From NCBI RefSeq assembly GCF_900109295.1, contig NZ_FOIZ01000001.1:1798001-1862000 (forward strand): a stretch of DNA of 64,000 nucleotides, given 5' to 3'. The DNA is from Cognatiyoonia koreensis. Lineage in GTDB: Bacteria > Pseudomonadota > Alphaproteobacteria > Rhodobacterales > Rhodobacteraceae. A program made the position numbers and the translations under genes. Of the stretch, positions 17,125-26,114 are shown piece by piece (the stretch's first letter is position 1; the number at the start of each line of letters is the position of its first letter). The notes below the pieces were generated by a model that saw nothing but the letters and a program-made list of their open reading frames with translations, searched no databases and was not told the DNA's origin.

Positions 17125-17820
17125 ATGAAAATCACATGGCTGGGTCACGCGAGCTTTCGCATCGAAATCGAGGATGCCGTTCTGCTGCTGGACCCGTGGC
17201 TGACCGGCAACCCGTCCTTTCCCGAAGACCGGCGCGCAGATGCGATTGCCGGGGCGACCCATATCCTTTTGACGCACGGGCATGGTGATCATGCCAGCAA
17301 CGCGCTGGAAATTGCCAAGGAAATGTCGATCCCAATCCTGGCCATTCACGAGATCGCGGAATGGTGGGGGGGCAACGCCGGCGTCGACATGGTCGGGTTC
17401 GGCAAGGGTGGCACCGTTGATGCGGGCGGCGCGAAAGTCACGATGGTGAATGCGGTGCATTCTTCAAGCATGGATTTCGACGGCACACGCCCCGCCTATG
17501 CAGGGTCAGAGGCGGGCTTCATGATCGCGGGGGACGGTCACGTGATCTATGCCAGTGGCGACACCGACATCATGGCGGACATGGACTGGATGGGTGATTA
17601 CCACAAACCGGATATCGGCCTGCTTTGTGCTGGTGGCCATTATACAATGGATATGGAACGCGCCGCCTATGCCGCCAAACGTTACTTTAACTTCAAGACG
17701 ATTATTCCCTGCCATTACAAGACGTTCCCGCTGCTTGCCCAATCCGCACAACCGCTGATCGACGCCTTGCCGGACGTCAACGTGATCGAAGCGAACGTAA
17801 TGGACCCGATCAGTTTCTAG
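17125..17820 (+). CDS. Metal-dependent hydrolase, UPF0173 (metallo-beta-lactamase fold)
   Basis: A 231-residue protein that begins MKITWLGHASFRIE. It has the HxHxDH-type metal motif LLTHGHGDHASNA, VYDP-like SGDTDIMADMDW, GGHYTMD and CHYKTFPLL. This matches UPF0173 hydrolases, which are related to UlaG-type lactonases; the substrate is unknown. A ribosome binding site (AAAGGA) precedes the ATG. It ends on a CTAG shared with tadA. Confidence 0.88.
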   Translation: MKITWLGHASFRIEIEDAVLLLDPWLTGNPSFPEDRRADAIAGATHILLTHGHGDHASNALEIAKEMSIPILAIHEIAEWWGGNAGVDMVGFGKGGTVDAGGAKVTMVNAVHSSSMDFDGTRPAYAGSEAGFMIAGDGHVIYASGDTDIMADMDWMGDYHKPDIGLLCAGGHYTMDMERAAYAAKRYFNFKTIIPCHYKTFPLLAQSAQPLIDALPDVNVIEANVMDPISF

Positions 17821-18263
17821 CGGCGTGCTGCGAAGAAGGACTTCAGCAGCGTTTCCGATTCATCTGCGCCGATCCCGTCATAAATTTCGGGCACATGGTG
17901 GCATTGGGGATGGCTGAAAATCCGCGGCCCCTGTGCGATGCCGCCTGATTTCGGGTCGGCTGCACCGTAATAAAGCCGGGCGATCCGCGCATTGCTGATC
18001 GCCGCCGCGCACATCGGACAGGGTTCAAGCGTGACATAGAGGTCAAGACCCATCAGACGTTCCTGCCCCAGCAGAGCGCAGCCCGAACGGATCACAAGCA
18101 TTTCTGCGTGCGCCGTCGGATCGTTGCGTTCCCGCGTGCGGTTCCCCGCCTGCGCGATGATGCCGTCCGGTCCCGCCAGAACAGCCCCGACCGGCACTTC
18201 GCCCCGCGCGGCGGCGGCGCGTGCCTCTGCGAGAGCGGTATCCATATGGCTGCGAAACGTCAT
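17817..18263 (-). CDS. tadA: tRNA adenosine(34) deaminase
   Basis: A 148-residue cytidine/deoxycytidylate-deaminase-fold enzyme. The zinc site is seen in TAHAEMLVIR (HAE) and TLEPCPMCAAAISNARI (PCxxC). TadA makes inosine at the wobble position of tRNA-Arg(ACG). I chose the ATG at 18263 (MTFRSHMDTALAEARAAAARGEVPVGAVL) because an upstream start adds a non-conserved stretch. Divergent from rluB. Confidence 0.93.
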   Translation of the reverse strand: MTFRSHMDTALAEARAAAARGEVPVGAVLAGPDGIIAQAGNRTRERNDPTAHAEMLVIRSGCALLGQERLMGLDLYVTLEPCPMCAAAISNARIARLYYGAADPKSGGIAQGPRIFSHPQCHHVPEIYDGIGADESETLLKSFFAARR

Positions 18264-18378
18264 GCCTTTTGATCCGATGAATGGGGCGGGCATGCAAGGG
18301 CCGGAGCCTCCGGCGGGAGTTTATCGGGCCAGATGAAAGGGATTGTGTTGTGCTTTGGGGCTGCGTAGAGCCATTTGC

Positions 18379-19155
18379 ATGACCGAGAAGAGCCCAGAAG
18401 GCGATCGTATCGCCAAAGTCCTGTCCCGTGCCGGTATCGCCAGCCGTCGCGAAGCCGAACGCATGATCACGGATGGCCGCGTTGCGGTGAATGGCAAGGT
18501 GATCGAAAGTCCGGCGCTGAATGTCACCGAACGCGACCGCATCAGCGTTGACGGCAAGCCTGTCGGCGAACCCGAACCGCCCCGGATCTGGCTTTATCAC
18601 AAGCCGGCGGGGCTGGTGACAACAGAGCGAGACGAGAAGGACCGCCCGACTGTTTTTGCGGCCTTACCTGCGGACATGCCACGGGTGATGTCAGTCGGAC
18701 GCCTTGATCTCAATTCCGAAGGATTGCTTTTGTTGACGAACGACGGCGGTGTGAAGCGTCGTCTGGAATTGCCTGCGACAGGCTGGCTGCGCCGTTACCG
18801 TGTGCGCATCAAGGGCACAGCGTCAGAAGCCAAGCTGGACCAATTGCGCGCAGGCATCACGGTCGAAGGTCTGTCCTACCAGCCGATGCAGGTGACATTC
18901 GATCGCCAGCAGGGCGCGAACGCCTGGCTGACCGTGTCATTGCGCGAAGGCAAGAACCGCGAGATCCGCCGCGCGATGGAGGCGATCGGGGCAACCGTCA
19001 ACCGTCTGATCCGCGTCAGCTATGGTCCGTTCCAGCTGGGCGACTTGCCTGCCGGTGCCGTGGAAGAGGTTAAGCGGCGTGTCGTGCGCGATCAATTGGG
19101 CTTGGGTGACAAGCCGCAGATGACCCGCACACGGGGAAAAAAGCGCAACAGTTGA
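18379..19155 (+). CDS. rluB: 23S rRNA pseudouridine synthase, RluB/RsuA family
   Basis: A 258-residue protein. An N-terminal S4 RNA-binding domain (residues 8-65, RIAKVLSRAGIASRREAERMITDGRVAVNG) is followed by the catalytic domain with the aspartate motif SVGRLDLNSEGLLLLTNDG. A basic tail (RTRGKKRNS) ends the protein. The family isomerises uridine in the 23S peptidyl-transferase region; RluB is favoured over RluE or RsuA by the S4 domain and tail. Confidence 0.87.
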   Translation: MTEKSPEGDRIAKVLSRAGIASRREAERMITDGRVAVNGKVIESPALNVTERDRISVDGKPVGEPEPPRIWLYHKPAGLVTTERDEKDRPTVFAALPADMPRVMSVGRLDLNSEGLLLLTNDGGVKRRLELPATGWLRRYRVRIKGTASEAKLDQLRAGITVEGLSYQPMQVTFDRQQGANAWLTVSLREGKNREIRRAMEAIGATVNRLIRVSYGPFQLGDLPAGAVEEVKRRVVRDQLGLGDKPQMTRTRGKKRNS

Positions 19156-19212
19156 ACCTTGTCGCCCCCCGCTGGTTGTGCTTGTTAAAGGCAAACCGAC
19201 ACGAGGGACCCG

Positions 19213-20058
19213 ATGGCCGAACTGTTCACGCTGGAAAATGCGACCAACCTGCTGATGCTTTGCTTCCTGCAAGCGGTGCTGGGTTTCGACAATCTTCTTT
19301 ACATTTCGATTGAAAGCAAACGCGCGCCCGTCGCGCAGCAGAAGTCCGTCCGCATGTGGGGGATCATCATCGCCGTCGTCTTGCGCGTCGTGCTTTTGTT
19401 TACGATGATCCAACTGATCGGGGCCCTGTCAGAGCCGTTCTACACGTTCCAGTGGACCGGCGTTCTTGAAGGGGCGATCAACTTTGCCACCTGTGTCTTT
19501 ATCGTCGGCGGTGTGTTCATCATGTATACGGCCGTCAAGGAAATCGGGCACATGCTTTCGATTGACAAACTCGATCACGATGTCAGCGGGAAATCCGCCA
19601 AATCCGCCACACAGGTCGTGATCCTGATTGTCATGATGAACCTGATCTTCTCGTTTGACTCTGTCCTGTCCGCACTGGCGATCACCGATGTGTTCCCGGT
19701 TCTGGCGATCGCCATCATCTTGTCGGGCCTTGCGATGCTGCTGCTGGCCGACAGCGTCGCGGCGTTTCTGGAAGCAAACCGGATGTACGAGGTACTTGGC
19801 CTGTTCATCCTGCTGATCGTCGGTGTCGTCCTGTTGGGCGAAGCCGGCCAAGCGGCTGTGCATGGTGTTGAAAACATGGGCGTGCCCCACGAGGAAGCCA
19901 AGGACCTTGCACTGAAGGTGTTCGGCAAAGAGATCGTCCCGATGTCGAAATCGACCTTCTACTTCTCGGTTATCGTCCTTGTGGCCGTTGAAATCATCCA
20001 GTCGGGCTATAGCCGCAAACTGAACGCGGAACGCAAAGCGCTGCAAAAACATTCGTAA
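19213..20058 (+). CDS. TerC-family integral membrane protein
   Basis: A 281-residue polytopic protein that begins MAELFTLENATNLLMLCFLQAVLGFDNLLYISI. The acidic membrane motif GFDNL and the later FSFDSVLSALAITD are hallmarks of TerC/Alx proteins, which are linked to metal (manganese) export and tellurite or stress resistance. About eight helices are apparent. It lies just upstream of, and in the same direction as, a TelA/XpaC cluster (55-base gap), so a shared stress function is plausible. Confidence 0.87.
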   Translation: MAELFTLENATNLLMLCFLQAVLGFDNLLYISIESKRAPVAQQKSVRMWGIIIAVVLRVVLLFTMIQLIGALSEPFYTFQWTGVLEGAINFATCVFIVGGVFIMYTAVKEIGHMLSIDKLDHDVSGKSAKSATQVVILIVMMNLIFSFDSVLSALAITDVFPVLAIAIILSGLAMLLLADSVAAFLEANRMYEVLGLFILLIVGVVLLGEAGQAAVHGVENMGVPHEEAKDLALKVFGKEIVPMSKSTFYFSVIVLVAVEIIQSGYSRKLNAERKALQKHS

Positions 20059-20113
20059 AGTCGCGACAGAGTGCTTAGATTACTTGCGATGAAGAAAAAC
20101 GACGTGGGGCGAC

Positions 20114-20317
20114 ATGTTTCGGCTTGTCTTGGTATTGCTGCTATTGATCATGCTGGTGATTGTCATCGGTGCGGTTGCGGGCACCGCCAAATCCGTGACG
20201 GCGTCGGCTCAGTCTGCTTTGGGGGATAATATGCCTAAGACCTTCCAGCGCGTCGCTTATGTGGTGCTGATCTTGTTGATGTTTGGTGTGGTCACCGGCT
20301 GGCTGGGCGGCGTCTGA
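20114..20317 (+). CDS. Small two-helix membrane protein
   Basis: A 67-residue protein with two hydrophobic helices (MFRLVLVLLLLIMLVIVIGAVAG and VAYVVLILLMFGVVTGWLGG) joined by a short polar loop. Its stop overlaps the XpaC start (TGATG), so it is translated as part of that operon. I do not recognise the family. Small membrane partners of this size often modulate larger membrane complexes; here that is only an inference. Confidence 0.75.
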   Translation: MFRLVLVLLLLIMLVIVIGAVAGTAKSVTASAQSALGDNMPKTFQRVAYVVLILLMFGVVTGWLGGV

Positions 20318-21201
20318 TGGCAAAGAAGTTTGGCGGCCAGTTCAGTCCTGACGGCAATGCGAAATCGCCGATCGCCGAAGCCCCTGTCGACCAGCGCCGC
20401 GTTGATGCGGCAGGTGGGCGGGCGAATGTCCTGTTCATTCCCGGTGCGCTGTTGGCACTGCTGTCCATCAATGAAGGACCGGTCAATCTTGTGATCGCCC
20501 TTGTTGCGGCCGGTTTGCTGACCCTTGCCGCGTGGCTGTTGCGCGAGGGCTTGCGCGCGCAAGCGGCGTATGACGCGCGCAAGGTCGCGCGCAAGCCAGC
20601 CTTTCCACGCAAGATGGCAGCAACCTTGCTGACCGGCACCGGTGTGGCGCTGGCTGCCTATACCGGCGATTCCGGGTATGTCGGCGCGAGCCTTTACGGT
20701 CTGGCTGCGGCAGGTCTGCATGTCGCCGCTTTTGGCATCGATCCGTTAACAGACAAGCGCATGGAAGGCGTCGACACTTTCCAGCAGGATCGTGTGGCCA
20801 AGGTTGTGGAAGAGGCCGAAGACCACCTTGGCGTGATGCGCGGCCAGATCGAAACACTGCGCGATCGTGGCCTTACGGGGCGCGTGACCGGCTTCATTAC
20901 CGCAGCCAACAAAATGATCCGCACGGTCGAGGAAGACCCGCGCGATCTGACGGGCGTGCGCAAGTTCTTGGGCGTCTATCTGATGGGTGCCCGCGATGCG
21001 ACGGTCAAGTTCGTGGATTTGTACAAGCGCAACAAGGACGCGCAGGCCCGCGCCGACTACGAAGCGCTCTTGACCGATCTTGAGCAGAACTTCGCTGCCC
21101 GTACCGAAAAGATGTTGCTGGACGACCGCAGCGACATGGACATTGAAATTAAAGTGCTGCGTGATCGGTTGCAGCGTGAAGGCGTGAGCCTGAAGTCATA
21201 A
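20317..21201 (+). CDS. xpaC: XpaC-family protein (PF10112-like)
   Basis: A 294-residue protein. Two hydrophobic stretches at about 38-78 and 100-140 anchor it; the C-terminal half is helical and charged, with VEEAEDHLGVMRGQIETL and RKFLGVYLMGARDATVKFVDLY. This matches the family named for 5-bromo-4-chloroindolyl phosphate hydrolysis in Bacillus, where xpaC sits beside the TelA homologue yaaN. The same pairing occurs here: telA starts 12 bases downstream. The biochemical role is not established; the old enzymatic name is probably misleading. Confidence 0.82.
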   Translation: MAKKFGGQFSPDGNAKSPIAEAPVDQRRVDAAGGRANVLFIPGALLALLSINEGPVNLVIALVAAGLLTLAAWLLREGLRAQAAYDARKVARKPAFPRKMAATLLTGTGVALAAYTGDSGYVGASLYGLAAAGLHVAAFGIDPLTDKRMEGVDTFQQDRVAKVVEEAEDHLGVMRGQIETLRDRGLTGRVTGFITAANKMIRTVEEDPRDLTGVRKFLGVYLMGARDATVKFVDLYKRNKDAQARADYEALLTDLEQNFAARTEKMLLDDRSDMDIEIKVLRDRLQREGVSLKS

Positions 21202-21213
21202 AGGGGGACAATC

Positions 21214-22404
21214 ATGTCTGACGATATCCGCAAAAAGGCCGAGGCGACGCTCGCCGATGTTGAAAAAGTGACAGCCGTCGTGCTGCCTGAACCGAAGGGA
21301 GAGCTTGTGACGCTCGAAACAGCGGACGCCCCGACAAGCGCCGAGATTACGACGCGCATGGCGGAAATCGATATCACCGACACGAACTCTATCGTGTCCT
21401 TCGGGTCGGGTGCACAGCAGGAATTGCAGACGATTTCGCAATCCATGCTGGCCGGTGTGCGCAACAAGGACGTCGGCCCCGCCGGTGACAGCCTGCGCAA
21501 TATCGTCAGCACCATTCGCGGCTTTTCGGTCAGCGAACTTGATGTGCGCCGCAAGCAAAGCTGGTGGGAAAAACTGCTTGGCCGCGCCGCACCAATGGCC
21601 AAGTTTGTCGCGAAATTCGAAGATGTTCAGGGCCAGATCGACAACATCACCGATGATCTGCTCCGGCATGAACATGTGCTGCTGAAGGACATCGAAAGCC
21701 TTGACGTCCTTTATGACAAGACGCTCGCCTTCTACGACGAACTGGCGCTTTATATCGCGGCAGGCGAGGCGAAGATCGCCGAACTCGACAGCACGGTGAT
21801 CCCCGCCAAAGAGGCAGAGGTGCAGGCCGCCCCCGAAGAACAGGGTGTGATGAAAGCGCAGGAATTGCGCGATATCCGCGCGGCGCGTGACGACCTGGAA
21901 CGCCGGGTGCATGATCTGAAACTGACCCGACAGGTGACGATGCAATCCCTGCCGTCGATCCGTCTGGTCCAGGAAAATGACAAGTCTCTGGTCACCAAGA
22001 TCAACTCGACGCTGGTAAACACGGTGCCGCTTTGGGAAACCCAACTGGCGCAGGCCGTCACGATCCAGCGCAGTGCCGAAGCTGCCGAAGCCGTACGGGA
22101 CGCCAATGATCTGACCAACGAACTGCTGACAGCCAATGCGTCGAACCTGCGGGATGCCAACAAGGTCATCCGCACCGAAATGGAACGCGGTGTGTTTGAC
22201 ATCGAAGCTGTGAAGCAGGCCAATGCCGATCTGATCGCAACAATCAACGAAAGCCTTGAAATCGCCGACGAGGGCAAACGCAAGCGCGCCGAAGCGGAAA
22301 AGGAATTGCAGAACATGGAGCAGGAACTGAAGAATACGCTTGCTGCTGCAAAGTCGCGCAAGGATGGTGTAGGCGACAACGTCGGGACGTCGACCGGAGC
22401 CTAA
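21214..22404 (+). CDS. telA: TelA-family protein (toxic anion resistance)
   Basis: A 396-residue soluble, highly helical protein with TelA signatures: FGSGAQQELQTISQSML near residue 70, RGFSVSELDVRRKQSWWEKLLGR, VPLWETQLAQAVTIQ and TNELLTANASNLRDANK, then a coiled-coil tail. TelA/KlaA proteins are associated with tellurite, colicin and antimicrobial-peptide tolerance. It is coupled with xpaC, and the DUF2927 gene follows by 4 bases. Its mode of action is unknown. Confidence 0.9.
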   Translation: MSDDIRKKAEATLADVEKVTAVVLPEPKGELVTLETADAPTSAEITTRMAEIDITDTNSIVSFGSGAQQELQTISQSMLAGVRNKDVGPAGDSLRNIVSTIRGFSVSELDVRRKQSWWEKLLGRAAPMAKFVAKFEDVQGQIDNITDDLLRHEHVLLKDIESLDVLYDKTLAFYDELALYIAAGEAKIAELDSTVIPAKEAEVQAAPEEQGVMKAQELRDIRAARDDLERRVHDLKLTRQVTMQSLPSIRLVQENDKSLVTKINSTLVNTVPLWETQLAQAVTIQRSAEAAEAVRDANDLTNELLTANASNLRDANKVIRTEMERGVFDIEAVKQANADLIATINESLEIADEGKRKRAEAEKELQNMEQELKNTLAAAKSRKDGVGDNVGTSTGA

Positions 22405-22408
22405 GCAC

Positions 22409-23371
22409 ATGATATCAGGCCGCAAATCGCTTTTCACGCTCAGCATGCTGGGTTTGATAGCGCTTGCGGCCTGCGAAACACCGCTGGTTGAACAACCACC
22501 CGAAACACCGCCCGAAATCCCCCAAGTCGTCCCGCCAGAAGTTCCCGAAATCGTCGAGCCAAGCGAGGCCAGCAAGGCACTTGCGATCTATTATCGACGC
22601 TTGCAGAACGATCTGCTGGCTCAGGGTCTGTTGCGCGGCGACGGTGGTGGGCCCGATACGCCATTCACGGATACGATTCTGGCGCGTAATTTCGTGCGGA
22701 TCGCGCTTTTTGATGAATATGTGACAGATGGCGATGCGCTGCGCCCGCAAGCCACGCTGTCTCGCCTGCGTCGCTGGGACCAGCCAGTGCGCATGTCCGT
22801 CGAATTCGGCGCATCTGTTCCTGAAATGCAGCGCGCCCGCGACGCGTCGGGCATTTCGGCCTATATCGCGCGACTGTCTCGCGTGACGGGCCTGTCGATC
22901 CGCAAGGTCGATGAGAATCCGAATTTTCATGTACTGATCCTGAACGAGGATGATCGGCTTGCTTATCGCGACCGCATACGCGAAATCGTGCCGGGCATCG
23001 CGACCAGCTCTCTGAATGCAATCATCAACCTGCCGCGCGACCAGTTGTGCATCGTCGTTGCCTTTTCCGAAGGCGGATCATCCAGTTATTCCAAGGCGAT
23101 TGCCGTGATCCGTTCCGAACACCCCGATTTGCTGCGCACATCCTGCATCCACGAAGAACTGGCCCAAGGGCTTGGCCTTGCCAACGACAGCCCGCAGGCA
23201 CGTCCGTCGATTTTCAACGATGACGAGGAATTCGGCCTGCTGACAACGCATGACGAATTGCTGCTCAAGATGCTGTATGATCCGCGTCTTCGCACCGGCA
23301 TGCAACCTGCCGAAGCCGCCCCCGTCGCACGCCAGATCGCGCGTGAATTGCTCGATCGCGGGGCCAGCTAG
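22409..23371 (+). CDS. DUF2927 lipoprotein
   Basis: A 320-residue protein with a lipoprotein signal (MISGRKSLFTLSMLGLIALAAC) and a proline/glutamate-rich linker at 28-55. The DUF2927 domain runs from about residue 90 to the end, with RLRRWDQPVRMSVEFG and CIHEELAQGLGLANDSPQARPSIFNDDEEF. The HEELAQGLGL segment looks like a metzincin-type HExxxxG active-site helix, so this may be a membrane-anchored peptidase or a derived binding domain; that is inference. It follows telA by 4 bases, inside the stress-type operon. Confidence 0.8.
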   Translation: MISGRKSLFTLSMLGLIALAACETPLVEQPPETPPEIPQVVPPEVPEIVEPSEASKALAIYYRRLQNDLLAQGLLRGDGGGPDTPFTDTILARNFVRIALFDEYVTDGDALRPQATLSRLRRWDQPVRMSVEFGASVPEMQRARDASGISAYIARLSRVTGLSIRKVDENPNFHVLILNEDDRLAYRDRIREIVPGIATSSLNAIINLPRDQLCIVVAFSEGGSSSYSKAIAVIRSEHPDLLRTSCIHEELAQGLGLANDSPQARPSIFNDDEEFGLLTTHDELLLKMLYDPRLRTGMQPAEAAPVARQIARELLDRGAS

Positions 23372-23455
23372 TGGGAAAGCTGCGCGTTTCTTTACCTTGC
23401 ACCGCGCGGGCCTGATCCCTACCTTTCCATCAGCACAAGTTACAAAGGAATTGTC

Positions 23456-24568
23456 ATGGGTATTCTCGATTTTCTTTCCGGTCAGTTTATCGACGTCATT
23501 CACTGGACGGACGACTCCCGTGACACCATGGTCTGGCGCTTCGAACGTGAAGGGCATGAAATCAAGTACGGGGCCAAGCTGACGGTGCGCGAAGGTCAAA
23601 CGGCCGTATTCGTTCATGAAGGCCAGCTGGCAGACGTCTTCACGCCCGGCCTTTACATGCTTGAAACCAATAATATGCCGATCATGACGACGCTTCAAAG
23701 CTGGGACCACGGGTTCCAGTCGCCGTTCAAATCGGAAATCTATTTCGTCAACACGACCCGCTTTTCAGACCTGAAATGGGGCACGAAGAACCCGATCATG
23801 TTGCGCGATCCCGAATTTGGGCCAACCCGCATCCGCGCTTTCGGCACCTATTCCGTGAAAGTGTCTGACGCCGCACTGTTCATGCGCGAAATCGTCGGCA
23901 CTGACGGCGAATTCACCATGGACGAAATCAGCTTCCAGATCCGCAACATCATCGTGCAGGAATTCAGCCGCGTCATCGCGGGTTCTGGCATCCCTGTTCT
24001 GGACATGGCCGCCAATACAGCAGATTTTTCCAAGCTTGTGACCAAGGCGATCGACGCGACAATCAAAAGCTACGGCCTGTCGATCCCCGAACTCTATATC
24101 GAAAACATCAGCCTGCCGCCGGCCGTCGAACAGGCGCTCGACAAGCGCACATCGATGGGGCTTGCAGGTGATTTGAACAAATTCTCGCAGTACTCCGCCG
24201 CTGAAGCCATGACAGCCGCCGCGAACAACCCGTCAGGTGGCGGCATGGCCGAAGGTCTGGGCATGGGCATGGGCATGGCGATGGCCAACCAGATGAACAA
24301 CCCTTGGACGCAGCGGCAGCCACAGGCCGCACCGCCTGCCCCGCCACCGCCACCCGTCGAACACGTCTGGCACATCGCTGAGAATGGCCAGACAAAGGGG
24401 CCGTTTTCCAAGGCCGATCTGGGCCGTATGGTAAGCGAAAAATCGGTGACCCGCGACACGATGGTCTGGACCCCCGGACAGGACGGCTGGATGAAGGCGG
24501 ACGACGTACAAGAGCTGGCACAGCTTTTCACCGTCATGCCACCACCACCACCGCCACCCGCAGGCTAG
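23456..24568 (+). CDS. SPFH-domain protein with C-terminal GYF-like domain (YdjI type)
   Basis: A 370-residue protein. Residues about 20-235 form a Band 7/SPFH domain of the type once labelled virion core protein (VFTPGLYMLETNNMPIMTTLQSWDHG, FQIRNIIVQEFSRVIAGSG). A glycine/methionine-rich and then proline-rich linker (APPAPPPPP) follows. A GYF_2-like domain closes it (VWHIAENGQTKGPFSKADLG, WTPGQDGWMKADD). The SPFH part matches Bacillus YdjI, which works in membrane-stress complexes with a PspA homologue. The GYF domain probably binds proline-rich peptides. Downstream genes follow within 5 bases. Confidence 0.82.
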   Translation: MGILDFLSGQFIDVIHWTDDSRDTMVWRFEREGHEIKYGAKLTVREGQTAVFVHEGQLADVFTPGLYMLETNNMPIMTTLQSWDHGFQSPFKSEIYFVNTTRFSDLKWGTKNPIMLRDPEFGPTRIRAFGTYSVKVSDAALFMREIVGTDGEFTMDEISFQIRNIIVQEFSRVIAGSGIPVLDMAANTADFSKLVTKAIDATIKSYGLSIPELYIENISLPPAVEQALDKRTSMGLAGDLNKFSQYSAAEAMTAAANNPSGGGMAEGLGMGMGMAMANQMNNPWTQRQPQAAPPAPPPPPVEHVWHIAENGQTKGPFSKADLGRMVSEKSVTRDTMVWTPGQDGWMKADDVQELAQLFTVMPPPPPPPAG

Positions 24569-24571
24569 GGC

Positions 24572-24994
24572 ATGTCGCGGCGCACTGTCGTGATCGCGCT
24601 GCACTGGTCCGTACTTTTCATGGTGCTTGCCATGATAAAAGGCGGCACGGCGGCAGAAGGATTGCGATGGGCCTTCGTCATCGCCGGTCTTGGGTGGATT
24701 GGTGTCCTGTTGACAGGTGGTCTGCTGGGCCGGCCCGGACCAAAGCTTTCCGGTCTGTTCCGGGCAGCCTACCCATGGATGCATTACGGAATGTACGCGC
24801 TCTTGGTCCTTGCTGTGCTGGCAAATGCGGCAGACCTGATAGGTCTTGGCAGCGCGGATGCTGCATGGAACAGTTTGCTGGTTCTCTTTGTCGCCAGCAT
24901 ATTCCACAGCATCTTTCATCTGTGGCGGCACACGACATTGAACGACGGGGCATTGCGAATGATGACCCCGAAAATCTGGCATAAGTATTTGTAA
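24572..24994 (+). CDS. Small four-helix membrane protein, cytochrome b561-like
   Basis: A 140-residue protein with about four membrane helices. Histidines sit where a b561-type haem protein would place them (VVIALHWSVLF, YPWMHYGMYAL, IFHSIFHLWRH). A ferric-reductase-like or b561 role is possible; haem binding is inferred only from histidine placement. It lies 4 bases after the SPFH gene and 2 bases before the zinc-ribbon gene, so it belongs to the same operon. Confidence 0.68.
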   Translation: MSRRTVVIALHWSVLFMVLAMIKGGTAAEGLRWAFVIAGLGWIGVLLTGGLLGRPGPKLSGLFRAAYPWMHYGMYALLVLAVLANAADLIGLGSADAAWNSLLVLFVASIFHSIFHLWRHTTLNDGALRMMTPKIWHKYL

Positions 24995-24996
24995 TC

Positions 24997-26100
24997 ATGG
25001 AAACTGCATCCGCCCCTGTCGTCGAACACCGTTTTCCCTGTGATGCCTGCGGCTCAGACCTGCGGTTCGATCCGGGCGAAGATCGCCTGATCTGTGACCA
25101 CTGCGGCAATACGCAACCCATGGAAACCGACCGGACCGCAAATGGCGGCATCCGCGAACTCGATTTTCGCAAGGCGCTCGATAACGATCTGGCCGACGCC
25201 GAGATCGAAGAGACCCGCGTCATTACCTGCCCCAACTGTGCGGCCCAGACCGAATACGACGCCGACACCCATGCAGCCGAATGCCCGTTCTGTGCGACAC
25301 CTGTCGTCACCGACACGGGCACGCACCGCCATATCAAACCGCGCGGTCTGCTGCCCTTTGCACTGGATGAAAAAACGGCCCGTGGCGCGATGAACAAATG
25401 GCTGGGATCGCTCTGGTTTGCACCCAACGGGTTGCAGGAATACGCGCGCAAGGGGCGCGCCATGAACGGGATCTATGTCCCCTATTGGACCTTCGATGCC
25501 GATACCAAAAGCAGCTACACCGGTCAGCGCGGCGATGATTATTACGAAACCCGCACTGTCGTGCGCGACGGAAAGCGTCAGCAGGTGCGCGTGCGCAAAA
25601 CTCGCTGGAGCCACCGGTCCGGACGGGTCGCCCGCTTTTTCGATGATGTGCTGGTGCTCGCCTCCAAGAGTCTGCCCAAGAAGTATACAGATGCGCTGGA
25701 ACCTTGGGATTTGTCAGCGCTCGAACCCTATCAGCCTGAATTCCTCGCCGGTTTCCGGGCCGAAGGGTATCAGGTCGAACTGACGGAAGGCTTTACCGAG
25801 GCCCGCGCCTATATGGACCGCATGATCCTGCGGGATGTGAAATACGATATCGGCGGCGACAGGCAACGGGTGCACGACGTGAAGACGCAGATCAGCGATG
25901 TCACTTTCAAACACGTCCTTCTGCCCGTATGGCTTGCCGCCTACAAATATCGGGGCCGTACTTTCCGCTTTGTCGTCAATGGCCGCACAGGGCGGGTACA
26001 GGGCGAACGGCCCTATTCTGCGATCAAGATCGCATTTGCGGTAATTGTCGGTCTGATCCTTGCGGGAATTGCAGGATATGTTATCGCTAACAGCCAATAG
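24997..26100 (+). CDS. Zinc-ribbon membrane protein (YdjG-like)
   Basis: A 367-residue protein with two zinc ribbons at the N-terminus: CDACGSD paired with CDHCG, and CPNCAAQTE paired with CPFCATPVV. A long central domain follows (GLLPFALDEKTARGAMNKWLGSLWFAPNGL, MNGIYVPYWTFDADT). One C-terminal membrane helix (IAFAVIVGLILAGIAGYVIANS) ends it. The layout resembles Bacillus YdjG, encoded next to the SPFH protein YdjI. The ribbons probably mediate protein contacts. Last gene of the stress-type cluster. Confidence 0.8.
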   Translation: METASAPVVEHRFPCDACGSDLRFDPGEDRLICDHCGNTQPMETDRTANGGIRELDFRKALDNDLADAEIEETRVITCPNCAAQTEYDADTHAAECPFCATPVVTDTGTHRHIKPRGLLPFALDEKTARGAMNKWLGSLWFAPNGLQEYARKGRAMNGIYVPYWTFDADTKSSYTGQRGDDYYETRTVVRDGKRQQVRVRKTRWSHRSGRVARFFDDVLVLASKSLPKKYTDALEPWDLSALEPYQPEFLAGFRAEGYQVELTEGFTEARAYMDRMILRDVKYDIGGDRQRVHDVKTQISDVTFKHVLLPVWLAAYKYRGRTFRFVVNGRTGRVQGERPYSAIKIAFAVIVGLILAGIAGYVIANSQ

Positions 26101-26114
26101 GCTGGAGGTCCAAG

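Noticed and set aside
23456-24568. Virion core protein label as a sign of prophage
   Set aside because: The protein is a bacterial SPFH-GYF protein in an envelope-stress cluster; no phage genes are near.
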